Positions 36,720-50,574 of a stretch of 64,000 nucleotides of DNA are shown here, piece by piece. The position numbers were made by a program, and so were the translations under genes. This stretch comes from Halopseudomonas formosensis (GTDB lineage: Bacteria > Pseudomonadota > Gammaproteobacteria > Pseudomonadales > Pseudomonadaceae). Numbering within the stretch: the first letter of the stretch is position 1; each line of letters begins with the position of its first letter. Under the pieces are notes generated by a model. It saw nothing but the letters and a program-made list of their open reading frames with translations. It was not told the DNA's origin and did no database searches. The stretch lies in assembly GCF_900115905.1 (NCBI RefSeq), contig NZ_FOYD01000008.1, forward strand, positions 62,001 through 126,000. The letters are read 5' to 3'.

Positions 36720-37475
36720 TCAGCTCTGGCGCAGCTGATCGCGCGCCATCTGATCCAGGGTTTTGGTGTTGCGCAGCAGATAGAAGGCGGCGATGGTGGG
36801 CACCCAGTTGTCGTGGTGATTGATCAGTCGCGGCTGAATGAAGCTGTACTGCTTTTCCAGATCCTGCAGCGTCGGGTTCAGGTCCGGCAGCAGCTCGCGA
36901 AGGGTTGCCGCCCGTGCGGTGATGCGTGCATCTATGGTGTTGAAGATGCCTTCGCTGGTCTCCATGAAGTACACGCCGATCGAGCTGAACATGTTGTTCT
37001 GGTACAAAAGCAGGATCTGATTGGTCTCCAGGCTCTGCTGGTGCAGCGCGAGCAGACGCTCATCGGCTCCTTCGGCGGCGCTGGCATAGCGTGCGGCGAT
37101 GGCCTTGTCCATCTCCGCGTGGGCCATCATGGTGCGGTTGACCGTGGCCAGATGATAGTGCGCCTCTTCCTCGGTCTGGTTCTCGATCTCGCGGATCAGG
37201 CTGACGAACTGGTTGTAGGGCACGCGGATGTCGCTGGGGTTGTCCAGCTGGCGCAGCAGTTTCTCCATATTGAGCAGGGCTTCGTTGTAGGCTTCCCGGT
37301 TGCCCGGTTCGCGTACCCGCTCGTAGAGGTTGTTGTCGATCAGCAGATAGGTGGCCGCGCGGTAGCCTTCACTGCGCAGCTCGTGAAGACTCTGAGCCAG
37401 CTGTGCATCGGCCTGGGACTGGGCAGCAAGTCCGAGGAACAGCAGGAACAATACATACTTCAGATAGGTTTTCAT
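36720..37475 (-). CDS. Secreted protein of unknown function (helical, 251 residues)
   Basis: ATG 37475 starts a clear signal peptide (MKTYLKYVLFLLFLGLAAQSQA). The mature part is almost wholly helical: HELRSEGYRAATYLLIDNN, a region of glutamate-rich helices, TMMAHAEMDKAIAARY and a closing YLLRNTKTLDQMARDQL. The upstream frame to 37583 has no ribosome site. It resembles a periplasmic helical-bundle sensory fold, but I do not recognise a family. It is convergent with dapB and divergent from carA. Confidence 0.75.
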   Translation of the reverse strand: MKTYLKYVLFLLFLGLAAQSQADAQLAQSLHELRSEGYRAATYLLIDNNLYERVREPGNREAYNEALLNMEKLLRQLDNPSDIRVPYNQFVSLIREIENQTEEEAHYHLATVNRTMMAHAEMDKAIAARYASAAEGADERLLALHQQSLETNQILLLYQNNMFSSIGVYFMETSEGIFNTIDARITARAATLRELLPDLNPTLQDLEKQYSFIQPRLINHHDNWVPTIAAFYLLRNTKTLDQMARDQLRQS

Positions 37476-37811
37476 GGTTGAAGTCCCTGTTCTTGTTGTT
37501 GAACCTTGTGTCGAGCCGCCCGGCCAGCAACGGGGTGCTGGTGCGCCTGCACAGGTTTCGTGATCCAGATGCAGTTTTAACACGTCCGCCGGGATTATGA
37601 AACAGAACGGCAGAACGTCTTGGTCGTGTGGATGTAAGGGGATAACCGGTGTGGATATTTATTGGTCAAGCCGGTAAAATGTCGGGCTAATCTGTCTATC
37701 TCAGCGCGTATCTGACAATGCCTTTGCAGTGGGGTGAAGTGGAAATCACATCATTCCCGCTTTTGTGCAGCCCGCGTTCGGCAAAAACGTGTCAGTCTTT
37801 CGGAGGTTTTC
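37476..37811. other. Divergent control region before carA
   Basis: The 336 bases between the secreted-protein gene and carA hold both promoters. Pseudomonas carAB is known to be controlled by arginine and pyrimidines, but I cannot place an ArgR box or a leader peptide with confidence; one 27-codon frame at 37600 has no clear function. GGAGG just before 37812 is the carA ribosome site. Confidence 0.5.
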
Positions 37812-38948
37812 TTGTCCAAGCCCGCCATTCTTGCTCTCGCCGACGGCAGCATCTTCCGTGGTGAAGCCATCGGCGCCGACGGCCACAGCGTCGGCGAGGT
37901 CGTATTCAATACGGCCATGACCGGATACCAGGAGATCCTCACCGATCCATCATACGCGCGTCAAATGGTCACGCTGACCTACCCGCATATCGGCAATACC
38001 GGTACCACCCCGCTGGATGCCGAATCCGACCGGGTCTGGGCTGCCGGTCTGATCATCCGGGATCTGCCGCTGATCGCCAGCAACTGGCGCAGCCGTCAGC
38101 CGCTGGGCGAGTACCTGAAGGAAAACGGCACTGTCGCCATTGCCGGTGTCGATACCCGTCGCCTGACCCGCATTCTGCGGGAAAAAGGGGCGCAGAATGG
38201 CTGCATCATGGCAGGTGAGGATGCAACCGAAGAGAAGGCGCTGGAGCTGGCCAGGGGGTTTGCCGGCATCAAGGGTATGGACCTGGCCAAGGAAGTCACT
38301 ACCACCAGCGTCTACGAGTGGCGGCAGAGCACCTGGGATCTGGCTACCGACAGCTACCCCGAGATAGACGCAGCGCAGCTGCCCTACCATGTGGTGGTCT
38401 ATGATTACGGCGTCAAGCACAACATTCTGCGCATGCTGGTAGCGCGCGGTTGCCGCCTGACCGTGGTGCCCGCCCAGACGTCCGCTGCCGATGTGCTGGC
38501 GCTCAATCCCGATGGCGTACTGCTGTCCAATGGCCCGGGAGACCCGGAGCCCTGCGACTACGCCATCCGCGCCATCCGCGAGCTGCTGGAGACCGATACC
38601 CCGATCCTGGGCATCTGTCTGGGTCACCAGCTGCTGGCCCTGGCCTCGGGCGCGCGCACGGTCAAGATGCCCAGCGGGCACCACGGTGCCAACCACCCGG
38701 TACAGAATCTGAAGACCGGTGAGGTCATGATCACCAGCCAGAACCACGGGTTCGCAGTGGACGAGAGCGCCCTGCCGGCCAACGTGCGGGCAACCTACAA
38801 ATCACTGTTTGACGGCACCCTGCAGGGTATCGAGCGCACCGACAAGGAAGCCTTCAGCTTCCAGGGTCACCCCGAGGCCAGCCCCGGCCCGGGTGACGTG
38901 GCTCCGCTGTTCGAGCGTTTCATTGCAGCCATGGCCAAGCGCGCCTGA
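37812..38948 (+). CDS. carA: Carbamoyl-phosphate synthase small subunit
   Basis: The likely start is TTG 37812, five bases after GGAGG; this gives 378 residues beginning (M)[18 protein letters not shown], the length I recall for Pseudomonas CarA. The class I glutaminase domain has [12 protein letters not shown] (catalytic Cys), and later GHPEASPGP (His and Glu). It supplies ammonia from glutamine to CarB for arginine and pyrimidine synthesis. carB follows after 32 bases. Confidence 0.97.
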   Translation: MSKPAILALADGSIFRGEAIGADGHSVGEVVFNTAMTGYQEILTDPSYARQMVTLTYPHIGNTGTTPLDAESDRVWAAGLIIRDLPLIASNWRSRQPLGEYLKENGTVAIAGVDTRRLTRILREKGAQNGCIMAGEDATEEKALELARGFAGIKGMDLAKEVTTTSVYEWRQSTWDLATDSYPEIDAAQLPYHVVVYDYGVKHNILRMLVARGCRLTVVPAQTSAADVLALNPDGVLLSNGPGDPEPCDYAIRAIRELLETDTPILGICLGHQLLALASGARTVKMPSGHHGANHPVQNLKTGEVMITSQNHGFAVDESALPANVRATYKSLFDGTLQGIERTDKEAFSFQGHPEASPGPGDVAPLFERFIAAMAKRA

Positions 38949-38980
38949 GTCGCCGGCACACCCAAGGATTAATAGCACAC

Positions 38981-42196
<3,216 letters not shown>

Positions 42197-42198
42197 GC

Positions 42199-42672
42199 AT
42201 GAAGTATCCCATGACCATTCAGGGCGCCCGCGCCCTCGAGGAAGAGCTCAAGCACCTCAAGACGGTGATGCGTCCGCAGATCACCGCCGCCATTGCCGAG
42301 GCGCGAGAGCTGGGAGACCTGAAGGAGAACGCCGAGTATCATGCCGCCCGCGAGCAGCAGGGCATGGTGGAAGCACGCATCAGTGATATCGAGGGTCGTC
42401 TGTCGGCGGCCCAGGTGATCGATGTGACCACCATTCCCTATACCGGCAGGGTCATCTTCGGCACCACGGTCACCATCGCCAACGTCGAAACCGATGAGGA
42501 AGTGACCTATCGGATCGTCGGCGAGGACGAGGCCGAGATCAAGGAAGGCAAGATCTCGGTCACCTCGCCCATTGCCCGGGCGATGATCGGCAAGGAAGAG
42601 GGTGAGATCGTGGTGGTCCGTACCCCCAGTGGTGTCGTGGAGTACGAGATCGTCGAGGTCCAGCATCTGTGA
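42199..42672 (+). CDS. greA: Transcription elongation factor GreA
   Basis: The 157-residue protein has the N-terminal coiled coil with acidic tip ([19 protein letters not shown]) and the globular FKBP-like domain ([29 protein letters not shown]). GreA rescues backtracked RNA polymerase by stimulating transcript cleavage. It probably belongs to the carAB transcript. Confidence 0.98.
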   Translation: MKYPMTIQGARALEEELKHLKTVMRPQITAAIAEARELGDLKENAEYHAAREQQGMVEARISDIEGRLSAAQVIDVTTIPYTGRVIFGTTVTIANVETDEEVTYRIVGEDEAEIKEGKISVTSPIARAMIGKEEGEIVVVRTPSGVVEYEIVEVQHL

Positions 42673-43121
42673 TGCCGGACGCTGCCTTGCCGGCCATGCG
42701 CAGTGGCAGGGTGGCCTGGCAACTGGCCCAGACCCTGTGGGTAGGCGGTGTCTGGATGCTGCATTTCGTTCTGCTGCCGGCGCTGGAGAAGTTCGGTCTG
42801 GCGCCGCTGCTGGTGCAGGAGATCGCCGGCTTCATGCGTCCGCTGGTGGTCGGCTTTGCCGTCGCCTGTGTGCTGCTGCAGTGTCTGCTGGCCTGGGTGG
42901 TGTTGCGCCGCCCGGTATGGCGGGATCTGCGCGGGCAGATGCTGTTGCTGGTGCTGGTCGCGGCGGCTGGCTTCTTTCTGGTGGTGCCGCTGCCGCGGGG
43001 TGATTACTGGCAGCTGTTCAGCTATCTGGTCATTGCCTTTGCCGGGCTGGTGCTGATCCTTCAGCCCCGGCCGGACGAGGAAGTGCCGCGCCGGGGCGAG
43101 GCTGCTCAGAAGTCCTTGTAG
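42672..43121 (+). CDS. DUF4149-type membrane protein
   Basis: The ATG at 42672 overlaps the greA TGA; a GTG at 42669 would add one residue. The 149-residue protein has four hydrophobic segments (WQLAQTLWVGGVWMLHFVLLP, VVGFAVACVLLQCLLAWVVL, LLLVLVAAAGFFLVVPL, LFSYLVIAFAGLVLIL). In Pseudomonas a gene of this family lies at the same place between greA and yhbY. Its function is unknown. It overlaps the end of the convergent yhbY gene by 16 bases. Confidence 0.8.
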   Translation: MPDAALPAMRSGRVAWQLAQTLWVGGVWMLHFVLLPALEKFGLAPLLVQEIAGFMRPLVVGFAVACVLLQCLLAWVVLRRPVWRDLRGQMLLLVLVAAAGFFLVVPLPRGDYWQLFSYLVIAFAGLVLILQPRPDEEVPRRGEAAQKSL

Positions 43122-43420
43122 CGCACCAGATTGGACAGGTTGGGGTTGGGGGTCTTGCTGCGGCGCAGCAGTATCACCATCTTGCCGATAACCTGTACCA
43201 GCTCGGCACCGGTGGCCTGGCAGATCTCGTTGACCAGCAGCTGCTTGGTCTCGCGATCGCCGACCGTGACCCGGATCTTGATCAGTTCGTGATCGTTCAG
43301 AGCGCGGTCCAGCTCAGCCAGAACGCCCTCGGTAGTACCCTGTTCACTGACAATGACCACCGGCTTGAGGTGGTGACCGATGCGTTTGAAGGCCTTCTTC
43401 TGTTCAGAGCTGAGCGCCAT
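43106..43420 (-). CDS. yhbY: YhbY-type CRM-domain RNA-binding protein
   Basis: The 104-residue protein has the CRM fold: FKRIGHHLKPVVIVSEQGTTEGVLAELDRALNDHELIKI in parts, and the GxxG loop region ATGAELVQVIGKMVIL. It binds pre-50S particles and probably assists ribosome assembly. It is divergent from rlmE. Confidence 0.93.
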   Translation of the reverse strand: MALSSEQKKAFKRIGHHLKPVVIVSEQGTTEGVLAELDRALNDHELIKIRVTVGDRETKQLLVNEICQATGAELVQVIGKMVILLRRSKTPNPNLSNLVRYKDF

Positions 43421-43507
43421 AATAATCCGATGATTCCCGTTGATGAGTGTCAGTAGTCAAAGGGGCTTAGTATAACCGGCGGCGCTGGACGCTGCATGAG
43501 GTATTCC

Positions 43508-44131
43508 GTGGCAAGATCAAAGACCAGCAAGGGTTGGCTGAAGGAACATTTTGACGATCCCTATGTGAAGAAGGCCCAGAAGGACGGCTACCGCTCCCGC
43601 GCCAGCTACAAGCTGCTGGAAATCCAGGAGAAGGACCGCCTGCTGCGTCCCGGCATGACGGTGGTCGACCTGGGCGCCGCCCCCGGAGGCTGGTGCCAGG
43701 TGGCCAGCCGCCTGATCGGCGAGAAGGGCCGTATCATCGCATCCGACATACTGCCGATGGACGGCATAGCGGATGTCACCTTCATCCAGGGCGATTTCAC
43801 CGAGGATGAGGTGTTCGAGCAGATCCTCGCCGCGATCGGCGGTCAGCCGGTTGACCTTGTTATTTCCGATATGGCCCCCAACATGAGTGGTACACCGGCT
43901 GTGGATCAGCCGCGTGCCATGTATCTGTGCGAGCTGGCACTGGACATGGCGGCCAGGGTATTGCGCCCGGGTGGCGACTTCCTGATCAAGGTCTTTCACG
44001 GTGAAGGCTTCGATGATTACTACCGGGATTTGCGCACACGCTTCGACAAGGTGCTTACCCGCAAACCGGGCGCGTCCCGGGACCGGTCGCGGGAAACCTA
44101 TCTTCTGGGGCGCGGCTTCAAGGGCGAATGA
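43508..44131 (+). CDS. rlmE: 23S rRNA 2'-O-methyltransferase RlmE (FtsJ/RrmJ)
   Basis: I choose the GTG at 43508 because GAGGT lies five bases upstream and it yields 207 residues starting [17 protein letters not shown], the length expected for Pseudomonas; an ATG at 43496 is the alternative. SAM motif I is [15 protein letters not shown], and [13 protein letters not shown] gives the Asp of the K-D-K-E set. It methylates U2552 of 23S rRNA. ftsH follows. Confidence 0.95.
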   Translation: MARSKTSKGWLKEHFDDPYVKKAQKDGYRSRASYKLLEIQEKDRLLRPGMTVVDLGAAPGGWCQVASRLIGEKGRIIASDILPMDGIADVTFIQGDFTEDEVFEQILAAIGGQPVDLVISDMAPNMSGTPAVDQPRAMYLCELALDMAARVLRPGGDFLIKVFHGEGFDDYYRDLRTRFDKVLTRKPGASRDRSRETYLLGRGFKGE

Positions 44132-44230
44132 CTCTCAGGATGACACAGGGCGTTACACTGCTGAAACTGCCGCCATGGTGGAATCTGGTGTAATGTAAAC
44201 AGGTCGGATAAACAGACGAAATACAGCCAT

Positions 44231-44258
44231 GCCCCGACCATCATGCGGGGCAAGAGGA
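44231..44258 (+). promoter_or_regulatory. Hairpin directly before the ftsH ribosome site
   Basis: GCCCCG and CGGGGC flank a 9-base loop, immediately followed by AAGAGGA, the ftsH Shine-Dalgarno. A structure next to the ribosome site might influence translation; this is only a suggestion. Confidence 0.35.
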
Positions 44259-44265
44259 TAGCGAT

Positions 44266-46212
44266 TTGAACGACATGGCGAAAAACCTCATCCTGTGGTT
44301 GATCATTGCCGCGGTGCTGGTGACCGTGATGAACAACTTCAGCACCACCGCCGAGCCCCGCACGATGAACTACACCGAGTTCCTCGAACTGGTGAACGAT
44401 CGCCAGGTCGAGCGGGTGACCGTCGACGGTTTCGTGATCACCGGCAAGCGCCGTGACGGGGAGACCTTCAAGACCGTCCGGCCGGCCATTCAGGACAACG
44501 GCCTGATCGGCGATCTGCTGGACAACAACGTGGTCATCGAGGGCAAGCAACCCGAGCGTCAGAGCATCTGGACCCAGCTGCTGATTGCCAGTTTCCCGAT
44601 CCTGATCATCATTGCCATCTTCATGTTCTTCATGCGCCAGATGCAGGGCGGGGCAGGTGGCCGTGGTGGGCCGATGAGCTTCGGCAAGAGCAAGGCGCGG
44701 ATGCTGTCCGAAGACCAGGTCAAGACCACCTTCGCTGATGTCGCCGGCTGCGACGAGGCCAAGGAAGAAGTCGCCGAGCTGGTGGAGTTCCTGCGTGACC
44801 CGGGCAAGTTCCAGCGTCTGGGCGGCCACATACCCCGTGGCGTATTGATGGTCGGCCAGCCGGGTACCGGCAAGACCCTTCTGGCCAAGGCGGTTGCCGG
44901 CGAAGCCAAGGTGCCCTTCTTTACCATTTCCGGCTCCGATTTCGTCGAGATGTTCGTCGGTGTCGGTGCCAGCCGCGTGCGTGACATGTTCGAGCAGGCC
45001 AAGAAGCATGCGCCCTGCATCATCTTCATCGACGAGATCGATGCCGTCGGCCGCCATCGTGGTGCCGGCCTCGGCGGCGGTCACGACGAGCGCGAGCAGA
45101 CCCTCAACCAGTTGCTGGTGGAAATGGACGGTTTCGAGGCCAACGACGGCATCATCGTCATCGCTGCCACCAACCGCCCGGACGTGCTTGACCCGGCGCT
45201 GCTGCGCCCCGGCCGCTTCGACCGTCAGGTAGTGGTGGGGCTGCCGGATATCCGTGGTCGCGAACAGATTCTCAAGGTGCACATGCGCAAGGTGCCGCTG
45301 GGTGACGATGTGGTGCCCTCGGCGATTGCCCGCGGGACCCCGGGGTTCTCCGGTGCCGATCTGGCCAACCTGGTCAACGAGGCGTCCCTGTTTGCTGCCC
45401 GCGCCAACAAGCGGGTGGTGGAAATGGCCGAATTCGAGCTGGCCAAGGACAAGATCATGATGGGTGCCGAGCGCAAATCCATGGTCATGTCCGAGAAAGA
45501 AAAGCTCAATACCGCCTACCACGAGGCCGGTCACGCCATTGTCGGTCGTCTGGTGCCCGAGCACGACCCGGTCTACAAGGTGTCCATCATTCCCCGTGGG
45601 CGCGCCCTGGGTGTGACCATGTTCCTGCCGGAAGAAGACCGTTACAGCCTGTCCAAGCGCGCACTGATGAGTCAGATCTGCTCGCTGTTCGGCGGCCGTA
45701 TCGCCGAGGAAATGACCCTGGGCTTCGACGGAGTCACCACCGGCGCCTCCAACGACATCATGCGTGCCACCCAGCTGGCCCGCAACATGGTCACCAAGTG
45801 GGGTCTGTCGGAGAAGCTCGGTCCGCTGATGTACGCCGAGGAGGAAGGTGAGGTATTTTTGGGTCGCAGTCAGGGTGCCCAGGCGACCAACGTCTCCGCC
45901 GAGACGGCACGCATGATCGACGAGGAAGTGCGGCGCATCATCGATGATTGCTACAGCACCGCCAAGCGCCTGCTTGAAGAGAACCGTGACAAGCTCGATG
46001 CCATGGCCCAGGCCCTGATGAAATACGAGACCATCGATCTGGAGCAGATCAACGACATCATGGCCGGCAAGCCGGTGCGTGATCCCAAGGGCTGGAGCGA
46101 CGATGACCGTCGTGGTCCCGGGGCGGCGGCACCGACCACGGATGACAATCTCGACGCCAAAGATGAGCCCCGTGATGACGGGCTTATCGGTGGTCCGGCC
46201 GGCGAACACTGA
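44266..46212 (+). CDS. ftsH: ATP-dependent zinc metalloprotease FtsH
   Basis: A TTG at 44266 with AGAGGA seven bases upstream gives [12 protein letters not shown], as in E. coli where a UUG start is also used; ATG 44275 is the alternative. The 648-residue protein has two helices, an AAA+ domain with Walker A GQPGTGKT (Q rather than the common P), Walker [27 protein letters not shown], and the zinc site HEAGH. It degrades membrane proteins and sigma-32. folP follows in the same direction. Confidence 0.98.
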   Translation: MNDMAKNLILWLIIAAVLVTVMNNFSTTAEPRTMNYTEFLELVNDRQVERVTVDGFVITGKRRDGETFKTVRPAIQDNGLIGDLLDNNVVIEGKQPERQSIWTQLLIASFPILIIIAIFMFFMRQMQGGAGGRGGPMSFGKSKARMLSEDQVKTTFADVAGCDEAKEEVAELVEFLRDPGKFQRLGGHIPRGVLMVGQPGTGKTLLAKAVAGEAKVPFFTISGSDFVEMFVGVGASRVRDMFEQAKKHAPCIIFIDEIDAVGRHRGAGLGGGHDEREQTLNQLLVEMDGFEANDGIIVIAATNRPDVLDPALLRPGRFDRQVVVGLPDIRGREQILKVHMRKVPLGDDVVPSAIARGTPGFSGADLANLVNEASLFAARANKRVVEMAEFELAKDKIMMGAERKSMVMSEKEKLNTAYHEAGHAIVGRLVPEHDPVYKVSIIPRGRALGVTMFLPEEDRYSLSKRALMSQICSLFGGRIAEEMTLGFDGVTTGASNDIMRATQLARNMVTKWGLSEKLGPLMYAEEEGEVFLGRSQGAQATNVSAETARMIDEEVRRIIDDCYSTAKRLLEENRDKLDAMAQALMKYETIDLEQINDIMAGKPVRDPKGWSDDDRRGPGAAAPTTDDNLDAKDEPRDDGLIGGPAGEH

Positions 46213-46219
46213 GACAGGC

Positions 46220-47077
46220 ATGAGCGAAACACGCACTAACTCCCGGTTGCCCTGCGGCGACCGGGAGCTCGACCTTTCCCGTACCCATGTCATGGGTATT
46301 CTCAACATGACCCCCGACTCCTTCTCCGACGGTGGCCGCTACAACCGCATGGACGCCGCGCTGCAGCGGGTGGAGCAGATGCTGGCTGCCGGTGCCACGC
46401 TGATCGATGTGGGCGGCGAGTCCACCCGTCCCGGCGCTGCCCTGGTCGGCGTGCAGGAGGAGGTGGATCGGGTGGTGCCCATGGTGGAGGCCATCCGCGC
46501 CCGCTTTGACACCGTGGTATCGGTGGATACCAGTACGCCCGAGGTCATCCGCGGCTCGGCGGCGGTGGGTGCCGGTCTGATCAACGATATCCGGGCTCTG
46601 CAGCGCCCCGGTGCGATGGATGCAGCGGTGGATACCGGCCTGGCAGTGTGCCTCATGCACATGCAGGGCGAGCCGCAGACCATGCAGCAGGCGCCGGAGT
46701 ATGCCTCGGTGCTGGAGGCGGTGAACTCCTTCCTCGAACAGCGTGTCCAAGCCTGCCTCGACGCGGGGATCCCCCGTGATCGCCTGGTACTGGATCCCGG
46801 ATTCGGTTTCGGCAAGACACTGCAGCACAATCTCGAACTGTTCGATGCCATGCCGCAGGTTCGCCCGCTGGACCTGCCCCTGCTGGTCGGCGTGTCGCGC
46901 AAGAGCATGATAGGTCAGGCACTGGATCGCCCGGTTGATCAGCGCCTGGCCGGCGGGCTGGCATTGGCGACGTTGGCGGTGGTCAAGGGAGCGCGTATTA
47001 TCCGCGTCCATGACGTCGCGGAAACGGTCGACGCGGTACGCATGACTGAGGCGGTGCTGGCAGCCGGACGGAGCTGA
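46220..47077 (+). CDS. folP: Dihydropteroate synthase
   Basis: From ATG 46220, eight bases after the ftsH stop, the protein has 285 residues. Family motifs are MGILNMTPDSFSDGG, IDVGGESTRPGA, GLINDIRAL and LDPGFGFGKT, with a C-terminal HDVAETVDAVRM. It condenses p-aminobenzoate with the pterin diphosphate and is the target of sulfonamides. The upstream frame overlaps ftsH and is not used. Confidence 0.97.
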   Translation: MSETRTNSRLPCGDRELDLSRTHVMGILNMTPDSFSDGGRYNRMDAALQRVEQMLAAGATLIDVGGESTRPGAALVGVQEEVDRVVPMVEAIRARFDTVVSVDTSTPEVIRGSAAVGAGLINDIRALQRPGAMDAAVDTGLAVCLMHMQGEPQTMQQAPEYASVLEAVNSFLEQRVQACLDAGIPRDRLVLDPGFGFGKTLQHNLELFDAMPQVRPLDLPLLVGVSRKSMIGQALDRPVDQRLAGGLALATLAVVKGARIIRVHDVAETVDAVRMTEAVLAAGRS

Positions 47078-47124
47078 GTCGGGTATCGGGCACCCACACG
47101 CTATTCTGAGCAGGATACTCAACA

Positions 47125-48471
47125 ATGGAAAAACGCTACTTCGGCACCGATGGCATCCGCGGGCTGGTCGGAACCCACCCCATCACCCCCGAGTTCATGC
47201 TCAAGCTGGGCTGGGCGGCTGGCACCGCCTTCCGCAACAATGGCCACTGTCGCGTGGTGATCGGCAAGGACACCCGCATTTCCGGCTACATGTTCGAATC
47301 TGCCCTCGAGGCCGGCCTGTCTGCCGCCGGGGCCCAGGTGCAGCTGCTCGGTCCCATGCCTACCCCGGCCATCGCCTATCTCACCCGCACCTTCCAGGCC
47401 GATGCCGGCATCGTCATCAGCGCGTCGCACAATCCCTATTACGATAACGGCATCAAGTTCTTCTCCGCCGAGGGTACCAAGTTGCCCGATCAGCTCGAGT
47501 TCGAGATCGAGCGGCTGGTTGATGCGCCCATGCAGGTGGTCGAGGCCAGCCAGCTGGGCAAGGTGGCGCGTCAGGAGGATGCCTCGGGGCGTTACATCGA
47601 GTTCTGCAAGAGCAGTGTGCCGACCAGTACCAGCTTCAAGGGGCTGAAGATCGTTCTGGATTGCGCCCACGGTGCCACCTACAAGGTGGCGCCGGCGGTG
47701 TTCCGCGAGCTGGGCGCCAGTGTCAGCGTGATCGGAGCCACCCCCGATGGACTGAACATCAATGACGGCGTCGGCTCGACTCATCTTGCCGCGCTCAGCC
47801 GGGCGGTGGTGGAGCAGGGCGCCGATCTGGGTATCGCCTTTGATGGTGACGGCGACCGGGTCATGATGGTCGATGCCGCCGGCAATGAGGTGGATGGCGA
47901 TCAGCTGCTCTACATCATGACCCTGGATCTGTACGAGCGCGGCGTGCTCGAAGGCGGCGTCGCCGGCACCCTGATGACCAATCTGGGTCTGGAGCTGGCC
48001 CTGCGCGAGCGGGACATTCCCTTCGTGCGGGCCAAGGTCGGCGACCGTTATGTGATGGCCGAGCTCTATAAGCGTGGCTGGTATCTGGGTGGGGAGTCCT
48101 CGGGGCACCTGGTGTGCCTGAAGCACACTACTACCGGTGACGGCATCATCGCCGCACTGCAGGTGCTGCGCGCCCTGCGCATGTCCGGCAAGAGCCTGGC
48201 CGAGGCCTGCAGCGGCATGAACAAGTGCCCGCAGAAGCTCATCAATGTGCGCTACCAGAGCAATGGCGGCTCGCCGCTGGATGCGCCAGAGCTGCGGGAA
48301 GCCGTCGCGGCTACCGAGGCGCGACTGGCAGACACCGGGCGGGTATTGCTGCGTCTGTCGGGCACCGAGCCGGTGATCCGGGTCATGGTCGAGGGGCAGA
48401 ATGCCGCCCAGGTGAACCAGGAAGCCGAAGCGCTGGCGGCTGTGGTCAGGAAAATGTTCGCCGCAGACTGA
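47125..48471 (+). CDS. glmM: Phosphoglucosamine mutase
   Basis: The 448-residue protein opens [14 protein letters not shown]. It has the phosphoserine loop [17 protein letters not shown], metal-binding [11 protein letters not shown] and the sugar-binding loop GGESSGHLV, plus [12 protein letters not shown] at the end. It converts glucosamine-6-phosphate to the 1-phosphate for cell wall and LPS precursors. Confidence 0.98.
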   Translation: MEKRYFGTDGIRGLVGTHPITPEFMLKLGWAAGTAFRNNGHCRVVIGKDTRISGYMFESALEAGLSAAGAQVQLLGPMPTPAIAYLTRTFQADAGIVISASHNPYYDNGIKFFSAEGTKLPDQLEFEIERLVDAPMQVVEASQLGKVARQEDASGRYIEFCKSSVPTSTSFKGLKIVLDCAHGATYKVAPAVFRELGASVSVIGATPDGLNINDGVGSTHLAALSRAVVEQGADLGIAFDGDGDRVMMVDAAGNEVDGDQLLYIMTLDLYERGVLEGGVAGTLMTNLGLELALRERDIPFVRAKVGDRYVMAELYKRGWYLGGESSGHLVCLKHTTTGDGIIAALQVLRALRMSGKSLAEACSGMNKCPQKLINVRYQSNGGSPLDAPELREAVAATEARLADTGRVLLRLSGTEPVIRVMVEGQNAAQVNQEAEALAAVVRKMFAAD

Positions 48472-48537
48472 AATCGCGGTTGTCTACGGGTGGCATTCTG
48501 GTTAACATTGGCGCCCGCTTGAGCAGAGAGGTTAGGC

Positions 48538-49296
48538 ATGCGTCGTCCGCTGGTCGCCGGAAACTGGAAAATGCACGGTACCCGGCACTCCGTAGCTGAG
48601 TTGCTTGCGGGGCTCAACGCCCAGCAGTGGCCCGAGCAGGTCGACCTGCTGATTGCCCCGCCGGCGCTGTTCATTCAGCAATGCCGTGAAGCACTGGGCA
48701 GTTCGCCGCTGCAGCTGGCTGGCCAGGATTGTGCCTGGCAGGCCGAGCAGGGCGCGCTGACCGGTGAGATTTCTCCGGCGCAGCTGCGTGATGCCGGTTG
48801 CCAGTATGTGCTGGTCGGCCATTCCGAGCGCCGCAGCCTGCTGGGAGAGAGCGACGAGCTGGTCTGTCGCAAGTTTGCCGCCGCGCTGGCCTCCGGGCTG
48901 CGACCGATACTCTGTGTCGGCGAGACCCGCGAGCAGCGGGATGCCGACGAGACGGCGGATGTGGTCGGGCGGCAGCTGCAGGTGGTGTTGGACCGCTTCG
49001 GTGTCGGTGGCCTGGCCCAGGGTGTGATTGCCTACGAGCCGGTCTGGGCGATAGGTACGGGTCTGACCGCCAGTCCGGAGCAGGCGCAGGAAGTGCATGC
49101 GATGATTCGCGCACGCCTGGCGCTGCTGGATGACGAGCAGGCTCAGCAGGTACAGATTGTCTATGGCGGCAGTGTCAAGGCGGATAATGCCCAGGCCTTG
49201 TTCAGCATGCCGGATATCGACGGAGGGCTCGTGGGTGGAGCCTCTCTCAATGCAGATGAATTTGGCGCGATAGCACGTGCCGCGGGACAAGTTTAA
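48538..49296 (+). CDS. tpiA: Triosephosphate isomerase
   Basis: The 252-residue enzyme has [10 protein letters not shown] (catalytic Lys), [10 protein letters not shown] (His), and [10 protein letters not shown] (Glu), plus the phosphate-binding YGGSVKADN. It interconverts dihydroxyacetone phosphate and glyceraldehyde-3-phosphate. The last base of the stop is the first base of the secG ATG. Confidence 0.98.
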   Translation: MRRPLVAGNWKMHGTRHSVAELLAGLNAQQWPEQVDLLIAPPALFIQQCREALGSSPLQLAGQDCAWQAEQGALTGEISPAQLRDAGCQYVLVGHSERRSLLGESDELVCRKFAAALASGLRPILCVGETREQRDADETADVVGRQLQVVLDRFGVGGLAQGVIAYEPVWAIGTGLTASPEQAQEVHAMIRARLALLDDEQAQQVQIVYGGSVKADNAQALFSMPDIDGGLVGGASLNADEFGAIARAAGQV

Positions 49297-49670
49297 TGAT
49301 TGAAACCCTTGTTGTGATCGTACATCTTCTGGTTGCCATCGCCCTGGTCGGCTTGATTCTGATCCAGCAGGGCAAGGGCGCGGAGACCGGTGCATCCTTT
49401 GGCGCTGGTGCTTCCGGTACGGTTTTCGGCAGCCAGGGTTCGGCGACTTTTCTGAGCCGCTTGACAGCTGCGCTGGCCACTGTATTCTTTCTGACCTCGC
49501 TGGGTCTGGCCTATTACGCCAGCTACAAGGCGGGCGAGATCCGTGATGCGGGTTTGCCGGTACCGGCGCTGCAGAGTCAGCCGGTCGCGCCGATCAGCGA
49601 AGATGTACCTGTTCTCGAAGAGCAGGCTCCTCAGGCTCCCGTCCAGGACGATGTTCCGGTACTGGACTGA
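49296..49670 (+). CDS. secG: Preprotein translocase subunit SecG
   Basis: The protein of 124 residues has two membrane segments ([23 protein letters not shown] in parts, and [21 protein letters not shown]) joined by the conserved glycine-rich loop [23 protein letters not shown] Pro/Ala/Glu-rich tail follows. It is part of SecYEG. The tRNA-Leu gene follows after 12 bases. Confidence 0.96.
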   Translation: MIETLVVIVHLLVAIALVGLILIQQGKGAETGASFGAGASGTVFGSQGSATFLSRLTAALATVFFLTSLGLAYYASYKAGEIRDAGLPVPALQSQPVAPISEDVPVLEEQAPQAPVQDDVPVLD

Positions 49671-49682
49671 GCCAACAGTTTT

Positions 49683-49767
49683 GCGGAAGTGGTGGAATTG
49701 GTAGACACGCTATCTTGAGGGGGTAGTGCCTTAGGGTGTATGGGTTCGAGTCCCATCTTCCGCACCA
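49683..49767 (+). tRNA. tRNA-Leu (GAG)
   Basis: Acceptor arms GCGGAAG and CTTCCGC pair and CCA is encoded. The anticodon loop TTGAGGG has anticodon GAG, and a long variable arm is present, as in class II tRNA-Leu. Length 85. Confidence 0.97.
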
Positions 49768-49772
49768 ATCAG

Positions 49773-49806
49773 ACAGGGCCTGCAGCAACGCAGGCCCTGT
49801 TCTTTT
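49773..49806 (+). terminator. Terminator after tRNA-Leu
   Basis: ACAGGGCCTGC pairs with GCAGGCCCTGT over a 6-base loop, followed by TCTTTT. Confidence 0.8.
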
Positions 49807-49871
49807 CCGGCAGAAGGGCGTCCGGTTGTCATATGCAGCCGTCGGGCGTATAATTTCTGCCTCGGATTCGC

Positions 49872-49948
<77 letters not shown>

Positions 49949-49952
49949 GTTA

Positions 49953-49975
49953 AAGCCCCTTCAGAGGGGCTTTTT
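49953..49975 (+). terminator. Terminator after tRNA-fMet
   Basis: AAGCCCCT, TCAG loop and AGGGGCTT followed by TTTTT lie 4 bases after the tRNA. Confidence 0.85.
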
Positions 49976-50017
49976 GTTAACTCCGGATTTCATCCCTGGA
50001 TGAAGTGGCCGGAACCA

Positions 50018-50042
50018 GGATGGGCTTTCAGGCCCATTTTTT
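50018..50042 (+). terminator. Hairpin with T-run upstream of rimP
   Basis: ATGGGC and GGCCCAT flank a short loop, with six T after it, before the rimP start. It may act as an attenuator for the rimP-nusA-infB transcript, which NusA is known to autoregulate in E. coli. Confidence 0.55.
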
Positions 50043-50066
50043 ATTCGTGAAGAAAGGCGGTTGAAT

Positions 50067-50522
50067 TTGTCCGGCAAGCTTACCGAGTTGGAGAACATGC
50101 TGATCCCGGTGGTCGAGGCTCTGGGCTATCGTTGCTGGGGGATCGAATTTCTCTCGCAGGGGCGTCACAGCCTGCTGCGGGTATATATTGATCACCCTGA
50201 CGGTGTCAGTGTGGAAGACTGCGCGACCGTGAGTCGCCAGGCCAGCGCGGTGCTGGACGTGGAAGATCCCATCAGTGGCGACTATACCCTGGAGGTATCC
50301 TCTCCCGGGATGGACCGCCCGCTGTTCACCCTGGAGCAGTATGCTGCCTATGCAGGCGAACAGGCGAAGATCCGCTTGCGGGTGCCCTATGACGGGCGCC
50401 GCAATTTTCAGGGTGTCATCCGCGGGGTGGAAGGCGATGATGTGGTTCTTCAGGTAGAAGATCATGAATACCTGTTGCCCCTGGACAGTATTGACAAGGG
50501 CCATATCGTTCCGCGGTTTTGA
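50067..50522 (+). CDS. rimP: Ribosome maturation factor RimP
   Basis: I take the TTG at 50067, six bases after GGCGG, giving 151 residues that start (M)[20 protein letters not shown]. Typical features are [28 protein letters not shown], and [13 protein letters not shown]. It assists 30S maturation. nusA is 52 bases on. Confidence 0.95.
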   Translation: MSGKLTELENMLIPVVEALGYRCWGIEFLSQGRHSLLRVYIDHPDGVSVEDCATVSRQASAVLDVEDPISGDYTLEVSSPGMDRPLFTLEQYAAYAGEQAKIRLRVPYDGRRNFQGVIRGVEGDDVVLQVEDHEYLLPLDSIDKGHIVPRF

Positions 50523-50574
50523 GCATATTTCGGGCTCCAGTGGCCCCAATGGATGGCGTTAGGCGAGGCATACG

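Noticed and set aside
44098-46308. Open frame of 736 codons antisense to ftsH, and similar long frames antisense to dnaK, infB and pnp
   Set aside because: Same cause: high third-position GC in strongly expressed genes. The sense genes are complete and certain.
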